Shown here piece after piece: positions 1 through 8,913 of a DNA stretch of 10,701 nucleotides. The DNA comes from JBFKMV01 sp041629655 (GTDB lineage Bacteria; Acidobacteriota; Polarisedimenticolia; Polarisedimenticolales; Polarisedimenticolaceae). The DNA is taken from contig JBFKMV010000176.1 in assembly GCA_041629655.1 (NCBI GenBank), positions 1 to 10,701 on the forward strand, written 5' to 3'. Position numbers and translations under genes: made by a program. How positions within the stretch are numbered: position 1 is the first letter of the stretch; every line of letters begins with the position of its first letter. Under the pieces are notes generated by a model. It saw only the letters and a list, made by a program, of their open reading frames with translations. It searched no databases and was not told the origin of the DNA.

Positions 1-989
1 GAGTTGAAGCCGTCGATGCCGCCCGAGTGCGTCGCGACGCGCCGCCCCTTCCATTCCACGAGGCCCCAGCCGAGGCCGTAATTGCCGCCGGGGCTGTGCG
101 GGCGGATCAGCTCGTCGAAGCCCTGCTCGGAGACCAGCCGCTGGCCCGCGAACACGCCGCGGCCGAGCAGCAACCGCAGCCACTGCGCCATGTCGGTGCT
201 GGTCGAGTTGATCGCGCCGGCGGGGGCGATGTTGGTCAGGTCGCGCATCGGGACCGGGGTGGCGACGGTGTCCACGAGCCCGTAGCCGGTCGCGTGGTCG
301 GCCGCCTTCTGCATCTTCGCGACCGAGGTGTCGCTCGACTTCATGCCCAGCGGCTTGAAGAAGCGCCTGGCGATCATCTTCTCCCAGGTCGTGCCGGCGG
401 CCCGCGCCGCCGCCTCGCCAGCGGCGCTGTACATCACGTTCTGGTACTGGAACTTCTCGCGGAACTTCGCGCCGGGCTGGGCCAGGCCGGCGACCTTGAT
501 CACCTCCTGGCGGTCCAGCACGCCCGTGTACCAGGCCATGTCGGTCCCGGCGAGCCCGGTCTGGTGGCTCAGCATGTCGCGCAGCGTGACCTGCTCGTCC
601 GCCTCGGGGTCCTGGAGCTTGAAGTACGGGAGGTACTTCCGCGGGTGGTCGTCCAGCGACAGCTTGCCCTCGTCGGCGGCGATCACCGCGGCCATCGCGG
701 TGAACGCCTTGCTGCACGAGCCGATCGCGAAGCGGGTGTTCGGCGTGACCGGGAGATTCCCCGCGACGTCGCGCCGGCCGAGACCCCGGTTGTAGATCAC
801 CTCGTCGCCCCGGACGATCGCCAGCGCGAGGCCGGGGATGCCGAGCTCCTGGCGTCGCTGCTCGACCGCCTGCTCGATCCCGGCCAGCGCGGCCTGGAGG
901 TCGGTCTGTTCGGCGTGCGCGGCGGCCGCGACGAGCGGCAGCAGCAGGAGCAGCATCGCGATCCGGGGGTAACGACGGTCGGTTCTCAT
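1..989 (-). CDS. Serine beta-lactamase-like hydrolase, exported (3' end missing)
   Basis: Exported serine hydrolase of the class C beta-lactamase / D,D-peptidase-like family (PF00144, COG1680). The 329 visible residues start with a signal peptide (RRYPR, then a hydrophobic stretch at about 11-24, likely cleavage after AHA at residue 26). All three active-site motifs are present: SCSK at 91-94 (catalytic Ser and Lys), YQN at 182-184 and HSGG at 321-324. MLSHQTGL at 139-146 is also typical. The frame is still open at base 1, so the C-terminus is missing; many relatives are 450-550 residues with an extra C-terminal domain. The ATG at 989 is preceded by GAGGAGA, 5 bases away. The gene begins 28 bases after the lhr stop, same strand, so it is probably the distal gene of an lhr operon. 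Substrate cannot be told from sequence: peptide, ester or beta-lactam hydrolysis are all known in this family. The family call is secure; the specific function is open. Confidence 0.92.
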   Translation of the reverse strand, partial: MRTDRRYPRIAMLLLLLPLVAAAAHAEQTDLQAALAGIEQAVEQRRQELGIPGLALAIVRGDEVIYNRGLGRRDVAGNLPVTPNTRFAIGSCSKAFTAMAAVIAADEGKLSLDDHPRKYLPYFKLQDPEADEQVTLRDMLSHQTGLAGTDMAWYTGVLDRQEVIKVAGLAQPGAKFREKFQYQNVMYSAAGEAAARAAGTTWEKMIARRFFKPLGMKSSDTSVAKMQKAADHATGYGLVDTVATPVPMRDLTNIAPAGAINSTSTDMAQWLRLLLGRGVFAGQRLVSEQGFDELIRPHSPGGNYGLGWGLVEWKGRRVATHSGGIDGFN

Positions 990-1017
990 CGGTCTCTCCT
1001 CGGTCGGTCGGGTGGTC

Positions 1018-4000
1018 TCATCGCGCTACCGGCACGCGGCGGCGCGTCTGTGCCGGGACTCGTTCTTCGGGGGTCAGGATGCCCTGGAGGTTCAGCGGGT
1101 CGGCGGCGGGAACGCTGATCTCCCCCGCCGGTTCCCGGTCGGCCCGGTTCCTCTCCCGGCGCAGCCGGCGCAGCAGGTCCACCGCCTCGGGGCGCGCGTA
1201 CTGCTCGCCCGCGAAGCGCTGCACGAAGCGCCCGCCGCGGACGTCGCCGGTGAGCTCCAGGTGCCGGAAGACGCGCACCAGCTCGCGCCACGGCACCGGG
1301 ATCCGCTCGCGCTCCAGCAACCGGCGGAACACGACGCCGTAACGGTCGAGCAGCTTGCGCGCCACGAACTCGACCAGCTCGGGAGTCGCGGTTTCCGCGC
1401 CCGCTGCGGGGGACGCCTCGTCCCGCAGCAGCGACCACCTTCCGGCGGGTGTGAACGGCGCGTGGCGCGCCGGGCCGCGGCGCTTGGACGGCGGCGTGAT
1501 CAACCTTCTCAGCCCGCCGAAGGAATCGCAGGTCACCACGCCGCGGCCGATCAGCTCGACGAGACCGGTCTCGAAGTGCTCGGGCAGCAGGCCCGAGCCT
1601 CGCTCGAGATCCGGGGCAAAGCTGGGGCCGCGCGCCCGCAGCGCCTCGAGCACCTTGCGGGCGTAGGTCGACGGGGGCCGCCCGGCCGGCTCCTGCTCGT
1701 CGCCGCCGTTGCGGCGCGCCGCGCCCAGCCCCGACAGCGCCAGCCACGAATCCAGGTCCTCGCGCAGCAGCAGGCACAGCGGCGTGGAGCGGATCGCGGG
1801 GTTGCCCTCGCCCCACAGCCGGCCCCACACCACCTCGCCGGTCAGCGTCACCTGGTCCAGCCACTCCTGGCGGTAGCCGCGCAGGCGCGCCGGCAGCAGG
1901 CCGCCCTCCCACTCGACGGCGGGCACCTCGAAGCCGGACAGCTTGCGCACCACCTCGGCCAGGCCGCGCGGGCCGTCGAGACGGTACCCCTCGGCCGCGT
2001 GCTGCCAGCAGGCCAGAAAGCGCCACAACTCGGCGGCCGTGACCGGCTCGATCTCGCGGCGCAGCCGCTCCAGCGTGTAGCGGTGGATCCGCGCCAGCAG
2101 CCGGCGATCGCACCACGCCTCGGCGCCCTCCAGGCGGCAGCGCAGCACGACGCCCTCGGCCTCCAGCGCGCGCAGCAGGCGCGTGCTTTCGTCGCCGTCC
2201 TCGACCACGACCGGCCCGAGGGCCTCCATGCGCCCGCGCTGCACCGCCTTCGGCTCGCGGGTCGCCTCGACGGCGAACCAGCGGCCCTCGTGACGCTCCA
2301 CGCGCCCCGCCGCGCGCAGCTGCTCGATCCAGTCCGTCCAGCCCGACCGCTCGGCCTCGGCGACGGTGACGTAGCCCATCCAGCCGAGCGCCTCGTGCAC
2401 CTCCTCGGCGTCATCGGGGGCGGGCCACGCCTCCTCACGCACCCGCGCCACGGCGGCGGGGTCCAGCGCGCCGAGCGTGTCGGCCGTCTTGGGGTCGAGC
2501 GTGCGACGCGAGATCACCGCGCGCGTGCGGCGCTCCTCCAGCGGCGCGTCGTCCAGAAACGCGTACGGCATCGCGTTGAGTATCGACTGTGCGAACGGCG
2601 AGGGGCTCGCGGTATCGATGGCCAGCTTCTCGATCGAGCCGTCGCGCAGCCCGGAAAGCACCTCGAGCAGGCCGTCGATGTCCATCGCCTCGGTCAGCGC
2701 GTCCTCGATCGTCTGCCGCACCAGCGGGTGGTCCCACGGCACGGGCAGGTCGCCGGGCGGCAGCGTCTCGCCACAGGCCAGCACCTCCGGGAACGCCTCG
2801 GCCAGCATGTCCTCGGCCCGCATCCGCAGCAGCGGCGTCGGCACCCGCTTGCCGCCCCGCGAGCGCGGCAGCATCAGCGAGCGCGTCAGGTTCCAGCGCC
2901 AGCGCGTGCCGAACATCGGGTTCGGCAGCAGCGCCTGGACCAGCAGCTCGCGCGCGGTGTTGGGGTGCAGGTAGTCGAACACCTCCTCCAGCGGGAAGCT
3001 GTGCTGGAGCCCCAGCGACAGCACGATCGCCTCCTCGTTGGCCGCCGCCTGCAGCTCGAACCCGAACCCGCGGCAGAAGCGCTTGCGCAGCGCCAGTCCC
3101 CAGGCGCGGTTGATCCTCCCGCCGAACGGGGCGTGGATCACGAGCTGCATCCCGCCCGACTCGTCGAAGAAGCGCTCCAGCACCACGCGGTCCGGCGTCG
3201 GGATCGCGCCCAGCGCCTGCTCGCCTTCCCGCAGGTATTCGGAGAGCTGGGTCGCCGCGCCCTCGGGCAGCCCGACCTCGCCGGTCAGCCACGCCGGGTC
3301 GGTTCCGTGGGTGCGGATGCGCGCGATCGCCGCCGACAGCTCGCGCGTGCGCGCCGGCGCCTCGCCGAACCAGAACGGCAGCGTGGGCGGGGCGCCGTGC
3401 GCGTCGGCCACGCGCATCACGCCGGTCTCGACCTTGAGCACCTCCCAGGAGGCGTTGCCGAGCTGGAAGATGTCGCCGACGCTGGCCTCGATGGCGAAGT
3501 CCTCGTCCAGCGAACCGATCTGGATCCCCTCCGGCTCCAGCAGCACGCGGTGCTCGCCGGTGTCGGGGATCGCGCCGCCCGAGGTCAGCGCGGTGATCCG
3601 CGCACGCTTGGTGGCGCGCAGCCTGCGGTTCACGCCGTCGCGGTGCAGCAGCGCCGCGCGGCCGCCCGTGTGGAGCGCCACCACGTCGTCGAACTGCCGC
3701 CGCGTCAGCTCGCGGTAGGGCCAGGCGCGGCGGAACGCCTCGAACAGCGCTTCCTCGTCCCACGGTCCGGCGACGCACTCGGCCACGATCTGCTGCAGCA
3801 GGATGTCCAGCGGGCAGCCGGGCTGCGGCGTGCGGTCCAGCTCCCCGCGGTGCACGGCGTCCAGCAGCGCCGTCGCGCAGACCAGCTCGTCGCGGGTCAG
3901 CGGGAAGATGCGCCCCCGGGGCGTGCGCGAGAGCGTGTGGCCGCTGCGGCCGACGCGTTGCAGGAACTGCGCGATCGACGCGTTGACGCCGGCCTGGATC

Positions 4001-5016
4001 ACCAGGTCCACGTCGCCGACGTCGATTCCCAGCTCCAGCGACGCGGTGGCCACCAGCGCCTTGAGCCGGCCCTGCTTGAGCCGCTCCTCGGCGTCGAGGC
4101 GCCGCTCGCGGGACAGGCTGCCGTGGTGGCTGGTGACCTGCTCCGACCCCAGCGCCTCGGTCAACCGCGCGGCGACACGTTCGGCGAGCTTGCGGGTGTT
4201 GACGAACACCAGCGTGGTGCGGTGCTGCTCGATCAGCTCGGCCATCCGCCGGACCACTTCGTCCCAGGTCTCGTGCGAGCACACCGTCTCGAGCGGCGAC
4301 TCCGGGATCTCCAGTGCCAGGTCGAGGTCGCGCCGGTGGCCGATGTCGACCAGGTCGCACTCGCGGCCGGCGCCGGTCAGCAGGCGGCTGACGTCGCTGA
4401 TCGGCTTCTGGGTCGCGGACAGGCCGATCCGCTGGAGCCGGCCCTCGACCAGGCCGTCCAGGCGCTCCAGCGACAGCGTCAGGTGCGCGCCGCGCTTGTC
4501 GCCCGCCACCGCGTGGATCTCGTCCACGATCGCGGTGCGCACGCTGCGCAGCATCTCGCGTCCGCCCTGGCTGGTCAGCAGGATGTAGAGCGACTCGGGC
4601 GTGGTGACCAGGATGTGCGGCGGCCGGCGCAGCATCGCCTGCCGCTCGCGCTGCGGCGTGTCGCCGCTGCGCACCAGCACGCGCAGCCCGGGAAACGCCG
4701 GATCCAGCGCCGCCAGCTCCTCCAGCGGCTGCTCCAGGTTCTTGCGCACGTCGTTGCCCAGCGCCTTGAGCGGGGAGACGTACAGCACCCGCGTCTCGTC
4801 GACCAGCTCCGTCCCGTCGCGCAACAGCTCGTCGATCGCCCACAGGAACGCGGCCAGCGTCTTGCCGCTGCCGGTCGGCGCCGCGATCAGCACGTGCCGG
4901 CCGCTGCGGATCCGCGGCCAGCCCTCGACCTGCGGCGGCGTGGGCTGGCCCAGCCGCTCGAGAAACCACCGGCGGACGGTGGGGTGGAACGCCTCCAGCG
5001 CGGCGTGCGGGCTCAC
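1018..5016 (-). CDS. lhr: Lhr-family ATP-dependent helicase (superfamily 2)
   Basis: Large helicase-related protein, a 3'-to-5' ATP-dependent DNA translocase/helicase linked to DNA repair in studied bacteria. It has 1332 residues, against roughly 1500 for E. coli and mycobacterial Lhr, so full-length class. Seen motifs: APTGSGKT 46-53 (Walker A), DEIH 165-168 followed by AVAGDKRGAHL, SAT 200-202, FVNTRK 271-276, HHGSLSRERR 297-306, ATASLELGIDVGD 323-335 and QRVGRSGH 353-360. Residues about 600-790 match the DEAD-associated domain of the Lhr core. The remainder is the Lhr C-terminal winged-helix region, ending in the family hallmark DPLNLQGILTPEERVPA. The GTG start at 5016 puts the N-terminus in register with E. 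coli Lhr (FHPTVRRWFL against FSPATRDWFL). This GTG has no clear Shine-Dalgarno of its own but overlaps the stop of a 32-codon leader ORF (GTGA), suggesting coupled translation. In mycobacteria lhr is followed by nei2; here a serine hydrolase follows. Confidence 0.97.
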   Translation of the reverse strand: MSPHAALEAFHPTVRRWFLERLGQPTPPQVEGWPRIRSGRHVLIAAPTGSGKTLAAFLWAIDELLRDGTELVDETRVLYVSPLKALGNDVRKNLEQPLEELAALDPAFPGLRVLVRSGDTPQRERQAMLRRPPHILVTTPESLYILLTSQGGREMLRSVRTAIVDEIHAVAGDKRGAHLTLSLERLDGLVEGRLQRIGLSATQKPISDVSRLLTGAGRECDLVDIGHRRDLDLALEIPESPLETVCSHETWDEVVRRMAELIEQHRTTLVFVNTRKLAERVAARLTEALGSEQVTSHHGSLSRERRLDAEERLKQGRLKALVATASLELGIDVGDVDLVIQAGVNASIAQFLQRVGRSGHTLSRTPRGRIFPLTRDELVCATALLDAVHRGELDRTPQPGCPLDILLQQIVAECVAGPWDEEALFEAFRRAWPYRELTRRQFDDVVALHTGGRAALLHRDGVNRRLRATKRARITALTSGGAIPDTGEHRVLLEPEGIQIGSLDEDFAIEASVGDIFQLGNASWEVLKVETGVMRVADAHGAPPTLPFWFGEAPARTRELSAAIARIRTHGTDPAWLTGEVGLPEGAATQLSEYLREGEQALGAIPTPDRVVLERFFDESGGMQLVIHAPFGGRINRAWGLALRKRFCRGFGFELQAAANEEAIVLSLGLQHSFPLEEVFDYLHPNTARELLVQALLPNPMFGTRWRWNLTRSLMLPRSRGGKRVPTPLLRMRAEDMLAEAFPEVLACGETLPPGDLPVPWDHPLVRQTIEDALTEAMDIDGLLEVLSGLRDGSIEKLAIDTASPSPFAQSILNAMPYAFLDDAPLEERRTRAVISRRTLDPKTADTLGALDPAAVARVREEAWPAPDDAEEVHEALGWMGYVTVAEAERSGWTDWIEQLRAAGRVERHEGRWFAVEATREPKAVQRGRMEALGPVVVEDGDESTRLLRALEAEGVVLRCRLEGAEAWCDRRLLARIHRYTLERLRREIEPVTAAELWRFLACWQHAAEGYRLDGPRGLAEVVRKLSGFEVPAVEWEGGLLPARLRGYRQEWLDQVTLTGEVVWGRLWGEGNPAIRSTPLCLLLREDLDSWLALSGLGAARRNGGDEQEPAGRPPSTYARKVLEALRARGPSFAPDLERGSGLLPEHFETGLVELIGRGVVTCDSFGGLRRLITPPSKRRGPARHAPFTPAGRWSLLRDEASPAAGAETATPELVEFVARKLLDRYGVVFRRLLERERIPVPWRELVRVFRHLELTGDVRGGRFVQRFAGEQYARPEAVDLLRRLRRERNRADREPAGEISVPAADPLNLQGILTPEERVPAQTRRRVPVAR

Positions 5017-5111
5017 CGCGGCGGCCCCGCCGGGAGCGCGGGGAGCGTCAGCAGCATCGAGATCGACCGCAGCGTCGCGGGATTGCGCCGCCGGGCCGGG
5101 GCGCCCGTCAT
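5013..5111 (-). CDS. Possible 32-residue leader ORF coupled to lhr
   Basis: Short ORF from ATG at 5111 to TGA at 5013-5015. It encodes 32 residues with an arginine-rich start (APARRRN) and a short hydrophobic run (MLLTLPALPA). Support comes from its setting: GGAGG at 5119-5123 lies 7 bases before the ATG, an exact TATAAT lies about 30 bases further upstream, and its TGA overlaps the lhr GTG as GTGA, whereas lhr itself lacks an obvious ribosome site. It may serve only to deliver ribosomes to lhr. The peptide resembles nothing I know. An alternative is that the ATG is chance in GC-rich DNA. No codon-level evidence of selection can be judged from one sequence. Confidence 0.4.
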   Translation of the reverse strand: MTGAPARRRNPATLRSISMLLTLPALPAGPPR

Positions 5112-5144
5112 GCCAGATCCTCCGCCGTGTCCCGAATGCCCGGG

Positions 5145-5173
5145 ATTATACGGGCTGAACCGGTTTCGGTTTA
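5145..5173 (-). promoter_or_regulatory. Predicted sigma70-type promoter for leader ORF-lhr
   Basis: Minus-strand TATAAT (exact -10 consensus) at 5150-5145. With a 17-base spacer the -35 hexamer would be TAAACC at 5173-5168, a weak match (3 of 6). An 8-base palindrome, AACCGGTT (5158-5165), sits inside the spacer. Predicted transcription start is near 5138, about 27 bases before the leader ATG. The -10 is conspicuous in DNA this GC-rich; the -35 is poor, so an activator or a different sigma factor is possible. Confidence 0.55.
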
Positions 5174-5200
5174 CTTTTACTTTGCATTTTAAAGTACTTT
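5172..5200. promoter_or_regulatory. Operator-like AT-rich cluster of TACTTT/AAAGTA words
   Basis: TACTTT occurs at 5172-5177, 5178-5183 and 5195-5200, and AAAGTA at 5191-5196. Together they form an inverted repeat (5178-5183 with 5191-5196, 7-base spacer) and an overlapping perfect palindrome, AAAGTACTTT (5191-5200). The cluster lies between the divergent lhr and ankyrin-lipoprotein genes, just upstream of the lhr -35 region and about 63 bases before the ankyrin ATG. It could be a regulator binding site, a promoter for the plus-strand gene, or both. No known regulator motif is recognised. Confidence 0.4.
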
Positions 5201-5262
5201 GCCGTACCTTCTGACGGAACGACCGGAGCGGGCGCCGCCACGGGGCACCGGGAGACGGGGAA

Positions 5263-5943
5263 ATGGCCTGTTTTCGAGTCCTGCCGCTGGCACTGCCACT
5301 GCTGCTGGCGGGTTGTCACGCGCATCCCGACACCGCGCTCACCGCTGCGGCCGCCGAGGGACGCACCACCGACGCGCTGGCGCTGATCGGGCAGGGCGCC
5401 GACCCGAACCTGACCGACGGCTCCGGCTTCACGCCGCTGGTCTGGGCGGCGCGCAACGGTCATGGGACGACCGTCGAGGGGCTGCTGGCCGCCGGCTGCG
5501 ATCCCGATCGCCCCGTCGGCTCCAACGACTGGGCCCCGCTGGTGCACGCGATCCATCACGGACAGAACGGCGCGGCGCAGGCGCTGCTGGACGGCGGCGC
5601 GAGCGTCGAGGGCGAGGCGGGCCGCCGCGCCTTGCTGATGGCGGCCGGTTACGGGAATCCCGAGCTGGTGCGCCTGCTGCTCGACCACGGCGTGGACCCG
5701 CGCGGGACGCCGGACATCCTGGTGGAGGCGGTCGGCGGCGCGTGGGACATCGACTATGCGTGGCCGGGCTGCGCGGCGCACACCGAGACGGTGCGGTTGC
5801 TGCTCGACTCCGCGCCGGACCTGTCGCTCGGCGACGGGTTCTTCGCGCGGCGTGCGATCAAACACGCCGAGCGGAAGCGTTGCGCGGAGCTGCTGCGGCT
5901 GGTGCGGGGCCGCGCGGCTCGACCGCTGGCGGCGGGCTCGTGA
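5263..5943 (+). CDS. Ankyrin-repeat lipoprotein
   Basis: Predicted 226-residue lipoprotein carrying ankyrin repeats, a protein-binding scaffold; the partner is unknown. A type II signal peptide is visible: MACFR, hydrophobic stretch 6-16, then lipobox LAGC with Cys18 as the lipidated residue. Four fairly clear ankyrin units follow at about 23-54, 55-87, 88-118 and 119-150, with the usual signatures (GFTPLVWAARNGH, ELVRLLLDHGVDP). A degenerate fifth unit covers about 151-190 and contains an insert around WDIDYAWPGC. The tail is basic. GGAG at 5251-5254 lies 8 bases before the ATG. The gene stands alone, divergent from lhr and convergent with the peptidase gene. Small ankyrin lipoproteins of this kind are sometimes immunity or inhibitor proteins for a neighbouring exported enzyme, but no cognate partner sits in a shared operon here, so I assign no function. 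Confidence 0.88.
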   Translation: MACFRVLPLALPLLLAGCHAHPDTALTAAAAEGRTTDALALIGQGADPNLTDGSGFTPLVWAARNGHGTTVEGLLAAGCDPDRPVGSNDWAPLVHAIHHGQNGAAQALLDGGASVEGEAGRRALLMAAGYGNPELVRLLLDHGVDPRGTPDILVEAVGGAWDIDYAWPGCAAHTETVRLLLDSAPDLSLGDGFFARRAIKHAERKRCAELLRLVRGRAARPLAAGS

Positions 5944-5981
5944 GGGGCTTCCGCGTGCCGCTGTTCCTGTTCCCGCAGCGC

Positions 5982-6005
5982 CGGGACCACCTGCGATCGG
6001 TCCCG
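5982..6005. terminator. Hairpin after the ankyrin gene, weak bidirectional terminator candidate
   Basis: CGGGACC (5982-5988) pairs perfectly with GGTCCCG (5999-6005) across a 10-base loop. It lies in the 114-base gap between two convergent genes. There is no T-run on either side, so its role as an intrinsic terminator is uncertain. Confidence 0.3.
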
Positions 6006-6017
6006 CGACCGCCCGGG

Positions 6018-6039
6018 ACGGCGCCGCGGCGCGCCGTTT
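6018..6039 (+). terminator. GC-rich hairpin with short T-run in the convergent gap
   Basis: ACGGCGC (6018-6024) pairs with GCGCCGT (6031-6037) around a 6-base loop, and TTT at 6037-6039 follows on the plus strand. It lies 75 bases after the ankyrin-gene stop. This is the better terminator candidate of the gap for plus-strand transcription, though the T-run is only three bases. Confidence 0.45.
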
Positions 6040-6057
6040 CGCGGACGGTCGTGCGGC

Positions 6058-8169
<2,112 letters not shown>

Positions 8170-8198
8170 CTCTACTCCGGACTGAGGATCGGCGGCAG

Positions 8199-8206
8199 AG
8201 TATACG
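8199..8206. promoter_or_regulatory. Overlapping -10-like elements between peptidase gene and tag
   Basis: The 72-base divergent gap has one AT-rich spot, centred on the palindrome GTATAC (8200-8205). Read on the minus strand it gives TATACT (8204-8199), a 5-of-6 match to the -10 consensus, about 30 bases upstream of the peptidase ATG. Read on the plus strand it gives TATACG (8201-8206), 36 bases before the tag start. Neither has a recognisable -35 at 17 bases. If both are used, transcription of the two genes would be mutually exclusive at this point. Confidence 0.35.
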
Positions 8207-8241
8207 CGAACGGTCGGCGCCGGTTCCGGAGAGGGATTGAC

Positions 8242-8811
8242 GTGGGCTCCACGGGCAGAAAACGCTGCGGCTGGGCCGGACACGACCCGCTGATGATCCG
8301 GTATCACGACGAGGAATGGGGCGTGCCGGTCCACGACGACCGCACGCTGTTCGAGTTCCTGATCCTGGAGGGTGCCCAGGCCGGGCTGAGCTGGAGCACG
8401 ATCCTGCGCAAGCGCGACAACTACCGCCGCGCGTTCGATCGCTTCGATCCGCGCAAGGTCGCCCGCTACGACGCGGCCCGCGTGCGCCGGCTGCTGGGCG
8501 ACGCCGGCATCGTGCGCAACCGGCTCAAGCTCCAAGCGGCGGTCACCAACGCCCGGGCGTTTCTGGAGGTGCAGCGGGAGCTCGGCAGCTTCGACGCCTA
8601 CGTCTGGGCGTTCGTCGGCGGCAAACCGATCCACAGACGCCGGCGCTCGATGAAGCAGATCCCGGCGCGCACCGCGGAGTCCGACGCGCTGTCACGCGAC
8701 CTCCAGCGCCGCGGGTTCAAGTTCGTCGGCCCGACGATCTGCTACGCCTTCATGCAGGCGGTCGGGCTGGTGGACGACCACCTCACGAGCTGCTTCCGCA
8801 GCAAGGGTTGA
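8242..8811 (+). CDS. tag: DNA-3-methyladenine glycosylase I
   Basis: Base-excision repair enzyme that removes 3-methyladenine from alkylated DNA; cytosolic. It has 189 residues against 187 in E. coli Tag, colinear throughout. Family landmarks are CGWAGHDPL (9-17), YHDEEWGVP (21-29), LEGAQAGLSW (42-51), RKRDNYRRAF, RGFKFVGPTICYAFMQA and the end VDDHLTSC. The four zinc ligands known from E. coli (Cys4, His17, His175, Cys179) are all kept as Cys9, His22, His180 and Cys184, and the active-site acid Glu38 corresponds to Glu43. I chose the GTG at 8242: GAGGG lies 6 bases upstream, and the frame is open much further upstream only because it runs antisense through the peptidase gene. It is a single-gene unit, divergent from the S9 peptidase and convergent with the cysteine-rich gene. 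No Ada-type or other alkylation-response site was recognised. Confidence 0.97.
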   Translation: MGSTGRKRCGWAGHDPLMIRYHDEEWGVPVHDDRTLFEFLILEGAQAGLSWSTILRKRDNYRRAFDRFDPRKVARYDAARVRRLLGDAGIVRNRLKLQAAVTNARAFLEVQRELGSFDAYVWAFVGGKPIHRRRRSMKQIPARTAESDALSRDLQRRGFKFVGPTICYAFMQAVGLVDDHLTSCFRSKG

Positions 8812-8831
8812 CCGACCGATGAGGCGGAAGT

Positions 8832-8856
8832 GCCCGGGGCGCCGGGCGCCCCGGGC
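8832..8856. terminator. Strong hairpin after tag
   Basis: GCCCGGGGCGC (8832-8842) and GCGCCCCGGGC (8846-8856) form a perfect 11-base-pair, all-G/C stem with a 3-base loop, starting 21 bases after the tag stop. There is no T-run after it on the plus strand. As a near-symmetric hairpin between convergent genes it could stop transcription from both sides, possibly with Rho. Confidence 0.5.
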
Positions 8857-8863
8857 TGGGGTG

Positions 8864-8900
8864 GAAGCGGCGGCCGGCTCGTTCCATGGCCGGCCGCTTC
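8864..8900. terminator. Second hairpin, just after the cysteine-rich gene
   Basis: GAAGCGG+CGGCC (8864-8875) pairs with GGCCG, a bulged G, then CCGCTTC (8888-8900), leaving a 12-base loop. On the minus strand it begins 13 bases after the stop of the cysteine-rich gene, the expected place for that gene's terminator. No clear T-run follows on the minus strand. Confidence 0.45.
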
Positions 8901-8913
8901 GTAGTTGACGCGT

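Noticed and set aside
5017..5148. Upstream in-frame extension of lhr past the GTG to the TAA at 5146-5148
   Set aside because: The frame is open for about 43 codons, but I found no ATG with a ribosome site in it, and the added residues (Ala/Arg/Pro-rich) do not resemble Lhr N-termini. The GTG at 5016 aligns with E. coli Lhr.
1012..5214. A 1400-codon open frame on the plus strand opposite lhr
   Set aside because: It is antisense to a well-recognised Lhr helicase. Its translation is low-complexity, rich in Arg, Ala, Gln and His with no known motif, as expected when G/C-rich third positions remove stops on the opposite strand.
8170..8634. 155-codon N-terminal extension of the S9 peptidase frame
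   Set aside because: It overlaps tag antisense and would bury the lipoprotein signal peptide in the interior. The ATG pair at 8169/8166 has a proper ribosome site and gives a normal family length.
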